Below are positions 1-9,013 of a stretch of 44,451 bases of DNA, piece by piece. The DNA is taken from NCBI GenBank assembly GCA_027576995.1, contig JANBQC010000193.1:1-44451 (forward strand). The letters run 5' to 3'. Position 1 is the first letter of the stretch. Every line of letters starts with the position of its first letter. The stretch is from Dimargaris cristalligena (taxonomy: Eukaryota > Kickxellomycota > Dimargaritomycetes > Dimargaritales > Dimargaritaceae). A program made the translations under genes and the position numbers. The notes under the pieces were generated by a model. That model was not told the DNA's origin and searched no databases. It worked only from the letters and a program-made list of their open reading frames with translations.

Positions 1-163
1 GGCGCGATAAGGACATGAAGGGGAGGAGACCACCCCCCCCTCAGTGCAGTCAGCTGCCAAAGCCGGGAGGAGTGTGCCTTAGAAAGGGGTCATGTGATTA
101 CCTCGGGTGACTGAGGATTGGTAGAAGGTTAGTCTTTAGTCCACGCAGTTTAAGGTAAAACTA

Positions 164-198
<35 letters not shown>

Positions 199-648
199 CC
201 CGTTGTAATGGTGATGTTGGACCTGACCTGACCTCCCAGCCTGGCACATTAAGTGTCGCTATCCAATGGATTCGACAATGGCACCGAAGCTCCTGAATTT
301 GTTGCCCGAAGTTTCCCAAAAGCCCCGAAACACATTCCTTAGTCGCTACTGGTCGACGTCACGGCTTCTTTACCTCTTCACCCTTCCATTATTCCTTGCA
401 TATTAAGAACCTTGTATGGCCAACTCCACAGCCTTCCTTCTAGCCTGCACTCGACCACCACTTTCCCCTCATTCAGTCCACCTTCTCATTCACCGCCTCA
501 AGGTTCCCATGTTTACTTAGCATGTCTGGTATTTCTAACTTTGCTAACCACACCATTCGAGAACGCCCACTGTCTCTCACCTAATCTATATTTACACGTA
601 ACTGTCGTCGACAGGGTTTTTACTTGAACCCACCCATCTGCAGTAGCC
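1..648. other. Left-edge non-coding stretch, probable 5' region of the SMIM13-like gene
   Basis: I see no convincing gene. A GA microsatellite lies at 168-195. From about 360 to 620 the + strand is rich in C and T, as upstream regions of the better supported genes in this window are, so this is probably promoter and 5' leader. Short ORFs here, including one at 412-627, have no protein-like character. Confidence 0.5.
168..195. repeat. GA dinucleotide microsatellite
   Basis: An uninterrupted run of GA units about 28 bases long. It is likely to vary in length between strains. It lies about 450 bases upstream of the first gene. Confidence 0.9.
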
Positions 649-1553
649 ATGGACAACCCGGCTTCAACTCCCTGGGTGGCCAACCTTATCGCTCTGGTCA
701 CCGTGCTCGGCTCTTTGCTCATTCTTCTCGTTTTAGGTATGTTTGCATGTCCACCTTTTCTATTCCTCTCAAGGCTTGTCACATCTGCTGCACATTGAGA
801 TTGACTTAAGCCTGCCAATGGCTTAAAAGAAACCTAGGTGTCAAAGCGGTTTGGTAGGGCAGGGAAGTAGTTGAGTTGACCATGTCAGTGTCACCCACTG
901 TAGTATAAATATGATCACGACTGGATTTAGTTAGCGTAGCAGTAATCCGGGCACCCGTATCAACAAGCTTAGCGACTAACCATTGATATATATATATCCA
1001 ATGATTCGTTTACTACCCATGCACATACATGGTTTCCCTACTAGCCTGGTTAATATTCTGGCGGCTGGCGCTACGCAATATTCCGATTGTGCGCGAATTG
1101 CTGGGACTTGAACCCCTAGTTGAACCCCGATCCACCACTCATCGGCCACCATCGCAGCCCCGGGCCAGTTCTCGGCGCAAGAGCCACGACGATACGGCGC
1201 CTATTTCCAGCTCGGTGTCATCGTCGATACATTCGGCGGCTACCGATCCTACGGAAGTGGGGGCCTACGATCGGCCATCCCCTCCCCCTTCATCAGGGTC
1301 TGCGACAGGCCACGGTGGTGGAGTACCAGGCTCTACCAACCCCGGGCCATCCCACCCATACTCATATTCACCTGGTTATAGTGCTCCCCCCTCTCTAAGG
1401 CCAAATGGTCCTACCCTCCCTAACGGGGGTGACGTACGCCAGCGAAAGATTCCCAACGACTCTCGCCCGCCTAATTCAAAACAACCGCAGCCGGCGACCG
1501 CCAACCAGGACTGCGGTTTACCAGATTTTATGGAGGAATACCTGAGTAACTAA
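649..1553 (+). CDS. SMIM13/DUF4750-like single-pass membrane microprotein, two exons
   Basis: Exons are 649-736 and 1045-1553, separated by a 308-base intron with a GTATGT donor and CTAG acceptor. The junction splits an Ala codon and gives 198 aa. Seen: a single hydrophobic segment at about residues 10-35, then a short basic and aromatic stretch (WRLALRNIPIVRELLG), then about 140 residues of Pro/Ser/Gly-rich, probably disordered, presumably cytoplasmic tail ending in an acidic motif (DFMEEYLSN). A transmembrane helix followed directly by W/F-x-L-x(5-6)-P/F-x-RELLG matches the layout of animal SMIM13 (DUF4750), whose function is unknown. The fungal protein is about twice as long because of its tail. 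The first exon is too short to be obvious by ORF size; it was chosen because it supplies both the start codon and most of the helix. Alternative: an unrelated tail-rich membrane protein. Confidence 0.62.
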
Positions 1554-1863
1554 CATTTTACTGGCTTCCTTCACTGCTATAAATAAACCCAATTTGGTCA
1601 TTTGGTCGGGTTAGATTGCAATCCTAGAATAAAAATTAATAAATACTGTATTGACATCTCAATTTACGTATAGGGCTGGACTGGTCAAGTCGTTCGCTCC
1701 CCTACTGCTTCTCACACTAGCACCAAATATTAAATTACAGGTGGTCGGGCAGTTGGCATTACCCATCCTAGCTATTATAACTAAAGCTCTACAATAACCC
1801 TTTTTTGGAATCTGAGGAACCTGGAGTATTCCGGATATGAAGGGGGTCATATCTGTCCATACT
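1554..1863. other. Convergent 3' region
   Basis: This 310-base stretch lies between two genes that point at each other. It contains an AATAAA-like sequence on the + strand (around 1629-1645) that could serve in polyadenylation of the upstream gene. No gene was seen. Confidence 0.45.
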
Positions 1864-3789
1864 TTATTGGAGTGAGTCACTAATTAACTCGGCCAACTGA
1901 CGAGCATCGGCCATAACGAATGAATCGGGACTATGGGTGATGCGCAACCCAACAATCGCCGCCGCCATAAACCGCTGGGCCAGTCGTAAACCGGCGGGGG
2001 CCGGATCACTATTCCACAGCATTTTAGCCAGAGTAAAACACAGCAGGGTGAGGAGCGGGTGGTGGCGCGGATACGCTAGGACATAACCGACGAGCACTAT
2101 CCGGCCGCAGTGGGTGGCGGGCAACCACTGGCCAGTCGCCAGAAGGTTGTTCTGTTCCTGGGCGGCCCATTTGAGGTAGTCGAGACAGTAAAAGGGGTGT
2201 TTCAGCGAGTCGGTTCCGTTGGTAGAATTGGCTTGGTTTAGGGTATGTAGGAAAGGGGCCACCTGTGACTGGTAATTGTGTTTGGGGGGTGCTGGAATCG
2301 TCGTTAAGAGATTCAACATTTGGGTGGACATAATCAATAGGTCGTGGATCTGGGTGGCCTCGGTGAAAGTCGGCTGGGCTTTGGAATTCACAACGACAGG
2401 TAGATTAACTGAGCAGCAATGGAATGCAGCAGCGAAGTCCCGGGTGTGGGCACCTGTCTGCCCCGAGCCTTTTGACTTTGTTGATAGAGAGGGTGGGCAT
2501 AAAATACGATCCACTAGGGACCAATCCACAGTGTCATCATTTGTGCATTTTCCAGCCGCGTCTTTAGCTTGACCTTCACTAGGGCTCATTAATGTAATAA
2601 TTGGTGAAGACTCAATTGCTGCAGTAGTAGAAGAAGCATTAGTAGTGGAAGTTGTAGTAGTAGAGGTACAGGTAGTAGTGGTGGCTAAATCCAGTGTTCG
2701 GCACCGCGGACATTGGCACGTAAAATGATACTTTCTACGCAGCGCGGTTCTCCGGGACTCGTATGGCGAAATAGCATCTACATAAGATATAGTGATTTCC
2801 TGCCCGGGGGCAATATCCTCTAAGGCCACCGCCAGGAGTTGACCGCCGGGCGCAAACATGGCCACGCAGTTGGGCAAGCAGGCGTGGTTCAACAAGGAGG
2901 CCAGCGGGTAAGTCCCGTCACCCACCGGAAAAAGCTGATCGTCGTGTAAATTGAAATTGTTACACCGGAAACGACCCAGACACCGGAGTAGAAATGAAGA
3001 GGCAAACGAGGGTTCCGGGCCCGAGGTAGTGGGGGTCGGCGCGAGAGAGGGCTCGGGATCTAATTGAGTCGCCAGCAATTGGAAGTTCGGGTCCGTCAAA
3101 ACGGCCGGTCGATAGTGGGTCGAACAGTGCTCCGCCGTGCGGGACCAACGGGTCTTGGTCGCAGGATCCACATCCTCCAGATGCGATACAAGCGACAAGA
3201 AGACCAGAATGGTGACTTCTGCGTCGTCCAAGGTAGGCGAATGGGGTGGTTGATTTTGAGACACCATCCCTTCCGCTTCGGAAATTGGAGAGGTGCGGGT
3301 AAGAAGCGACCCGGTTTTCGACCCCAAAGTGGCCCATACCGCCTGGATCCGGGCCAATGCCCGAAGCAACATGATTAGTTCCGTGGCATCAATCGAATGA
3401 CTGGGATGGTCTATGTTAAGTTTCGCCAGTTCCCGGCAGGACACCTCCGCTAAGTTTGGGGTCGCACTAGGTCCACTAGTTAATTCGGATGAAGAAGGAG
3501 GAGGAGCCATGGCGACTGACCAACACGACCGCCCGCAATACACTTCCTGGCAACAAGTTGGACACCGCAGGCCACTCCGACCGGGTGACACGGCTTGGTA
3601 GCAGTAGTGACAGGAGAAAGACCCGTCCGTTGGGTTGGGCTGGGTGAAATAAGCGAGCGGCGTTGATTTAAGAACCGTTTGGCCCGCGACGAAACGGCGG
3701 TCACTGACGATTCGGCGGTTCAGGGAGTCGTCCGTTGTCACCCAACGGAGACCCCGACGGGCTAAGTAGTCGACGAGGGCGGGCAGCAT
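1864..3789 (-). CDS. SET and MYND domain (SMYD-type) protein lysine methyltransferase
   Basis: An intronless gene of 641 aa if started at 3789. The frame stays open upstream to 4002, but conserved-looking sequence begins at MLPALVDYL, so the inner ATG was chosen. SMYD proteins transfer methyl groups from S-adenosylmethionine to lysines of histones or other proteins. Seen: an N-terminal SET lobe (about 10-50), interrupted by a MYND-like zinc finger with cysteine pairs at 60/63, 76/79 and 85/89 (CHYC, CPTC, YCGRSC). The core SET motif LLNHACLPNC is at 299-308, a Tyr at 336 (ISYVD) corresponds to the catalytic region, and the post-SET cysteines are in TCQCPRC (357-363). Oddities: I do not find the usual His-x3-Cys closing the MYND finger, and a Thr/Ser run (about 368-395) follows the post-SET motif. 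It is divergent from the NSL1 gene across about 480 bases. Confidence 0.85.
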   Translation of the reverse strand: MLPALVDYLARRGLRWVTTDDSLNRRIVSDRRFVAGQTVLKSTPLAYFTQPNPTDGSFSCHYCYQAVSPGRSGLRCPTCCQEVYCGRSCWSVAMAPPPSSSELTSGPSATPNLAEVSCRELAKLNIDHPSHSIDATELIMLLRALARIQAVWATLGSKTGSLLTRTSPISEAEGMVSQNQPPHSPTLDDAEVTILVFLSLVSHLEDVDPATKTRWSRTAEHCSTHYRPAVLTDPNFQLLATQLDPEPSLAPTPTTSGPEPSFASSFLLRCLGRFRCNNFNLHDDQLFPVGDGTYPLASLLNHACLPNCVAMFAPGGQLLAVALEDIAPGQEITISYVDAISPYESRRTALRRKYHFTCQCPRCRTLDLATTTTCTSTTTTSTTNASSTTAAIESSPIITLMSPSEGQAKDAAGKCTNDDTVDWSLVDRILCPPSLSTKSKGSGQTGAHTRDFAAAFHCCSVNLPVVVNSKAQPTFTEATQIHDLLIMSTQMLNLLTTIPAPPKHNYQSQVAPFLHTLNQANSTNGTDSLKHPFYCLDYLKWAAQEQNNLLATGQWLPATHCGRIVLVGYVLAYPRHHPLLTLLCFTLAKMLWNSDPAPAGLRLAQRFMAAAIVGLRITHSPDSFVMADARQLAELISDSLQ

Positions 3790-4267
3790 GCGGACAATGG
3801 GCTTATATACCAAAATAGAAAAGAGAGGGCCCGAAAAGCAACTATATAATGACTTGTTCCTATTGAGAGAATATAAAGAGGTTGAAGAGGTTTTTACGGT
3901 GCTACCAAGGAAATCGGGACTGTTGACTTTACCATTGTCCGTGGCTGGGCTCATCGAAGCAAGCTGCCGAAAGGGATCAGTAGCGAGCTGGATAGCCCTC
4001 ACTCTATCACTTAATGGTCACGTGATGGATTATCAGCTATCATGAATGGCGGGCGGAGTTCAAATACTCCGGGTTGTTTACAGTTTTGGCAACAATGGAC
4101 CCAGTCGCTCAACTCATGGTTGCTCCATTCCAACTTCCATTAGCCTATTCATAACTATTAAACTTTTCTGTAACTTTGCGTTATTTTTACCCCCAGTCCT
4201 ATACACCACTGCCAATTGGTTTTCCGCACCGAGACCCATTTTTTTTTTCCGAGCCAACCCTATCCAC
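3790..4267. promoter_or_regulatory. Shared divergent promoter region of the SMYD and NSL1 genes
   Basis: The 478 bases between the two divergent start codons hold no other supported gene. ORFs running in from both sides (4002 on the minus strand, 4046 on the plus strand) extend into it but lack recognisable sequence. Any co-regulation of the two genes is inference. Confidence 0.45.
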
Positions 4268-6087
4268 ATGGGTTTCCCCAAAATTCAAGTCGATTCCCGG
4301 GAGGACATACTCTTTCTCAAGGACGAACTAGCCAAGGCCGCCCGCGGTTTCCTCAGCACTAACCAAGCCTTTCTAGCCTTCCAGGAGGAATGTACGGACC
4401 AGGAAAAAGACGGTGGTAGCCAACGCCTGGGTCGCGCGCAGCAAGTGGTCGACGTTTTGACGGTTCAGGTAAGCGAAATATAGCCAACTCGAACCACCTG
4501 TCTCGGTGTGAATAACTCATTTTAATTACCACCTCCCAATATATTATACCTCTACTCATATATACATATATGAATGGAGATAAACCCCCCAACTGTATAG
4601 TCATAATGTTGGTCCCATATATAACTAATACATGTATACTTCTTTGTATCTAAATCATACTACCAGTGGGTCGATCGCCTATTCCAAATGGCCGGTTACG
4701 GTATTCAGGTCAATGGCCTTGAGTTTGAAGAAGCCATGTTGCCTGATCTAGGTAAGCGCCATATTATATTGTATTCTACTGACCCTTCCTGAAGACTGTG
4801 ACGGAAAACCACCACCTATTCGTAGAAAAGATCTAGAATAAGGGTAGAGCTTTATATACTAGCACACGAATATTACCCCGTTCCCAGATGAGGCAACTTG
4901 TGTCTATATCGACCAAAATCGCCTAACTAATTTTGACTCGATTGAATGTAATGGAAACAATACTCCGCCGGGATACTGACGATACCCCCTCCCCTCTCCA
5001 ATATAACCTCTTTCTCTCTCTCTCTCTTATGTATTTGATCTCTTTAGAAATGGAACCCTACGACGAGGCGCTTCACCTAGAGACCCAGAACCTACAGGCT
5101 AGGGTTGAGGATCTAACACTTAAAGTGGCCGAGCAGCGGCGGACCATACCCGCCCAAATTGAGAAGTTGGCACAGGCCCAAGCTGAACACCGCAACGCCT
5201 ACCTTGATCAACTCACTAACCAAGAAGGCCCCCCCCAAATTGGCCAACCCAATGCTGATACATCGCCATTGAAATCCACCGAAGAGACCCGGACTGGTAA
5301 GTTGGGCCCTCCCCTAATCCTAGATATGTCTAATGTATACCCTCTTTTTGTTTTCATCCGCCTGTTTGGTCAATAATACTCTAAGGGATGTCCGCTAAGG
5401 ATCGCCATTCCAAGGCGATCAAATTGCATTAGGAGTAATGTATTTACATGATATTCGGTGAATGATCTGTTATTATTATGAACCTACATCCACTTTAGAG
5501 TCGTATTTGCCCGACCGCTGTCACACGGAATACTCCAAAGCTGTTGATAATATAGTTGAAATAAAGAAGGTAAGCTATAACGACGACTCTTGTGAATATA
5601 CACATACACCCGAAACTATACCGGGGCGTACACTGCCTCCTATATTATAATAGATACTCCCATTTTCTAGGAATTAAACCCCGCGGTTGTGGATACTGTC
5701 ATGTTGATATGGGAGAAGTTTATCCAAGCTGTATAACGAAAAATCCATTAGATTCGGCCAATATTACTAGTTAAAAATACATTTCCCATATATTCTCCCA
5801 TACACATATAATGTAAACCCTTATATAGCTGGACTGAATTTCACCCATATCTATACAATTTCTCTCTCCTACTCTAGGCCCTTCCCGCTACTCTCGCCAA
5901 ACTTGATCGAATCCAAACGGCTCTACACGATGAACAAGAAATTCGAACCAACGACCTTGTCCCCAACTATACGGGGACCGCGACTAAATCCGAAGCCGGC
6001 ACAATAGGCACTGACGACCAAAGCCAGCAGCAGGCACTGCTGGAAAGGTTAACTCGACCCTTGGGGCACCTACCTCTATATAATTAG
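4268..6087 (+). CDS. NSL1: Kinetochore protein NSL1/Mis14, MIS12 (MIND) complex subunit, five exons
   Basis: Exons are 4268-4468, 4667-4751, 5048-5296, 5499-5569 and 5878-6087. All introns have GTAAG donors and AG acceptors, all junctions keep frame, and the product is 271 aa (human NSL1 is 281). NSL1/Mis14 is one of four coiled-coil subunits of the MIS12 complex, which links inner-kinetochore chromatin to the NDC80 microtubule coupler. Seen: an N-terminal segment KIQVDSREDILFLKDEL, then YGIQVNGLEFEEA (about residues 77-89), then the family-typical EPYDEAL (98-104) followed by heptads (LQARVEDLTLKVAEQRRTIP). This order (helical start, 'VNG', 'EPFDxxL', 'ExLTLxVAxLRRxxP') is that of the Mis14/Nsl1 family. 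Start: the ORF is open further upstream, but family sequence begins at MGFPKIQ. Intron 4 carries a MITE copy. The gene converges on a second kinetochore gene. Confidence 0.8.
5708..5849 (+). mobile_element. MITE copy A, inside intron 4 of the NSL1 gene
   Basis: The element body is 5710-5847 (138 bp) with TA on each side. Its two ends are inverted repeats of about 28 bp: TGGGAGAAGTTTATCC at the left, and the right end read on the other strand begins TGGGTGAAATTCAGTCC; both continue into an AGCTRTATAA-type block. The interior matches copies B (24309-24428) and C (23096-23233) over most of its length. There is no transposase frame, so it would depend on a partner element. TA flanks and small size suggest the Tc1/mariner superfamily (inference). 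A short ORF ending in it is an accident of the repeat. Confidence 0.75.
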
Positions 6088-6450
6088 AGTCGGGACTGGG
6101 GACTACCCACGGGGCTATACTTGGACCTACACGCGGAACTTTAGGGGAAATTTGACCACACTTTATCCGACATACTCCATCCTTCGAAATGTTTTATATA
6201 CTGTAGTTTTATATTATTTTACTGTTTACTAGTAAAAAGAGATCGTTAATATGTTTGTAAGCGCTCAGTAAATAAGTTGGAGTCTATGAAAGTAAATTAC
6301 CAGTGCACTCCGGCCCTTTTGGACTCACTAATTATACAAAAGGGAATGCGAAGATCCAATTTGGAGAGTAGACCTGCAAAGCAGCCAAGAAGAAGAAAAC
6401 CCCCCTTCATTTAGTCAGGCAGCAGTGAATTGGGCCTTCTTTGGACTATG
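6088..6450. other. Convergent 3' region between the NSL1 and CENP-Q-like genes
   Basis: This 363-base AT-rich stretch holds no gene. The two kinetochore genes end here facing each other, so their transcripts' 3' ends may overlap. Confidence 0.45.
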
Positions 6451-8609
6451 TTAAGGATACTGCTGGAAAGTATCCGTAATATCTCGACTATCCAACTGAA
6501 CCATAAGATTTCCCAGGCGCTGTCGAACCTGGATTAACCGACTAAAGAGCGTATCCACTCGGTCCACGCGACGGTGGAAATTTGCCAAATGAGAGAAGAG
6601 AGTGGTTTGCACGAGCTGGAGTGAGTCGTCCTGATCCGGCTATAAATTGAGAAATATATATATATATTAAATATCCCCAAATAAGAAACAAGGTGGGTAT
6701 CAAGGATTGAAGTAGTGTAATTGCGATTAGATTGTGATAGAAATAAATTATTATGAAACCTGGGGGGACATCAGCCCAATGAGGTGGTGGTGGGCCTCAA
6801 AATGATATTAATCAATTTTACTTACATTGTAACCGCTCTCTTGGGCCAGAGTCAGACACTGGGTGGCCGCCTGTTCGCCACCTGGAATAAGGCCGAGTCG
6901 GTCAGTAGGTTCTAAGTCGCGAACGCGTATTTTAGGTGTCTAGATGTCATTGTGGGGGTGGAGGGATTGCCCATACCCATTCATTATATATATCAACACG
7001 TATATACCCCATGCCAAAAAGATCGACCCATTCTTATTAGACGAAAAGCTCATGGGGGGACTGTTTTGGAGATACTATGGATGAGATACGTAAAGAGATA
7101 GCTAAAATTACCAAGCAAGCTATGTTGAAGGGAAAGTGAGTGCTATTTTCGCACACTCCCCTCCCCCCATCATTGTATAATAGGCTAACTTACAATGGTA
7201 TCGGAGATTTGGTCTTCTCGATTGGCGTCTTTGACGACTTGTATACTCCTGATGATTCGCTGAATGGTTCTATGGCCATATAAATGATCGGATATGAGAA
7301 AACCAGAAGTTGGGAATTAGTTTAAGAAATACCCTATTCGGACCGTAATGTATTATATAATAAATTAATTGCATTAAACTTTTCTACAGGTACGGAACAT
7401 ACGTACATATACAGAAGAGGTGGAATTATCGGAATGAAACTAGATCTAAGCCCTTACCGTTCCTGGTTATCCCGATTGGACTCGAGCCGATATAGATAGT
7501 CGAGTTCTTCGAGGAGGTTGTTCTCTTGAGTTCGCTAATTTTATATGTATATTGACCAATGATAACGGTAGTTACCGCCCAGTCATACCATGTGTCTAAG
7601 GGGGTTAATAAAAATGGAAAGTGTAATACAATCTATTCGGGCGAGCTCTTTCAAGCCCGGCGCTAAATAGCTACCTCCCCACATCAGTTAGCGTGGCATA
7701 TTAACCCAGTACATTCGTTCTAGAATCGCACTACTACTTACCACTTCGGCATACAAATCCTCATAGGGAATACTTTGATTATCATATATCTGGGGAACTC
7801 GCAGTTTATCTAATCGCTCGAAGATACTGTATATGTAAATTAAGGAAGGCCAATAATAAGTGAATAAAGGTTGAGGTCATGGAGATTACATTGTTCGCAC
7901 CTACACTAGATAGCGATCGGTCTGAATATTGCCTATGATTCGCGTTGCTGAAGCCTATTGACTGTACGAATGTAGCATAGCGACTACTTACCGTGATTGT
8001 ACAATGTCCAGACTTTCACGCATCGCATCGGCAATGGAACCTTTGTGGGGCTGGCTTAGGGATGATCTGATGATAGTACGTGCCATGCCCGGACAATGTA
8101 CGCGATATTCAGCGAACCCGATATGTAGGGGGGCCCACGCGAAGGAGTGCCAACAATTAAAAGATGGATAGAGGCGGTAGATTAAGGTTGGGTTCGAAAT
8201 TAGGTATGAATGAGCCAGCGGCTATTGCCGTTGTAATATCTATACTTTACTTTTCTCCAGGGGGATGGAGGGGGGCTTTTAAGTACCGATTTTTTAAGAG
8301 GAATGTATAGGCGTTCTATTGGAATTATAAGTCACCGTAGCTTCCCAAAGTCCGGTGCCTCTATGGCGCTTCTAAATAAGCAAGGAGCGAAGGGAAGTAT
8401 GGCTGAATAGCGAAGGCAACTTACCGAACACTTGCGTCGACCATGTCCCGAACAGCGGGATACAAATGCGAGGGAATGGGAGCCCATTTGCGTTCAATGG
8501 TAGCAAGGGCGACGTGTTTGTTGACTGGCTGTAGACCAGGACGTCGCCCCCGCTTTTTCCGTGGCTTGGGCGGGGCCGGTTTGGGAGATGGACTTCTGGA
8601 ATCGGCCAT
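6451..8609 (-). CDS. CENP-Q-like inner kinetochore protein (Okp1/Fta7 family), seven exons
   Basis: Exons in transcript order are 8609-8425, 8066-7992, 7826-7742, 7534-7458, 7269-7194, 6939-6826 and 6639-6451. Every junction is GT-AG and keeps frame, giving 266 aa (human CENP-Q is 268). CENP-Q belongs to the CENP-O/P/Q/U/R (yeast COMA) module of the constitutive centromere network. Seen: a basic, Pro/Lys/Arg-rich N-terminus with an AT-hook-like KKRGRRPG (about 19-26); the family-typical WxPxP entry (RKWAPIPSHL, about 41-50); then coiled-coil heptads including RLDKLRVPQ (compare 'RLxxLKVP' in CENP-Q) and NNLLEELDYLYRLE. A PKIRVRDLEP segment follows, then a C-terminal helix pair ending QQYP. 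Identification rests on this order plus the matching length. Alternative: another coiled-coil kinetochore or spindle protein. The exons are too small to be found by ORF length. Confidence 0.68.
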
Positions 8610-8939
8610 GGTGACTAGTTGCTGGTCCTATTTGAATAAGAATAGAACGAGGAAAGTGTGAAATTGGGAGTGGCCGACTTGGGGGGGGGGGGGAATAAAC
8701 CAATAGAGGTGGGAATGGTGCAAACGGGGCTTTAAATGACTGTCCTGGACTGACGGCGGGTATGTATAAAGTGTTATTTCTCACAGAAACGACCTGGGTT
8801 CTCCTTCCAACTGTACCGATTGACTCAAGTTCAATGAATAAAAAAGGCAAGTTCTTTTCATTCCGACTAAATGAAGTCAAGAAAGAGAGATGGGCAGGGG
8901 TGGTTATCCCGGAAGAAGCGAAAACCGCAAAAAATAATA
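8610..8939. promoter_or_regulatory. Upstream region of the CENP-Q-like gene
   Basis: This 330-base stretch lies between the CENP-Q-like start codon and the tRNA. A G homopolymer of about 14 bases occurs near 8681-8694 on the + strand, so the transcribed side has a C tract. No gene was seen. Confidence 0.4.
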
Positions 8940-9013
8940 CGATCGCAGCAGGACTCGAACCTGCAATCTCCTGATCCGTAGTCAGGTGCCTTATCCAATT
9001 TGGCCATGCGACC
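8940..9013 (-). tRNA. tRNA-Arg (anticodon ACG)
   Basis: Read on the minus strand this folds as a standard 74-base cloverleaf. The acceptor stem is GGTCGCA paired with TGCGATC (one G-T pair) with discriminator G. The D arm contains GCC...GGC. The anticodon arm is CCTGA-CTACGGA-TCAGG, giving anticodon ACG (read as ICG for CGN arginine codons). The T arm is GCAGG-TTCGAGT-CCTGC, containing a B box. There is no intron, and CCA is not encoded, as expected in a eukaryote. Confidence 0.95.

Noticed and set aside
4888..4980. Possible extra NSL1 exon after a CCCAG acceptor
   Set aside because: It is open for about 30 codons, but the available donor gives a phase that creates a stop at the next exon, while skipping it restores the family-typical EPYD junction.
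5592..5774. 60-residue frame ending in the same way as a frame near 24309
   Set aside because: The similarity comes from MITE copies A and B; substitutions are not concentrated at third codon positions, and copy C has other changes, so it is not a conserved protein.
8190..8210. GGTTCGAA sequence resembling a tRNA B box
   Set aside because: It lies in an intron of the CENP-Q-like gene and no acceptor or anticodon stem can be drawn around it.
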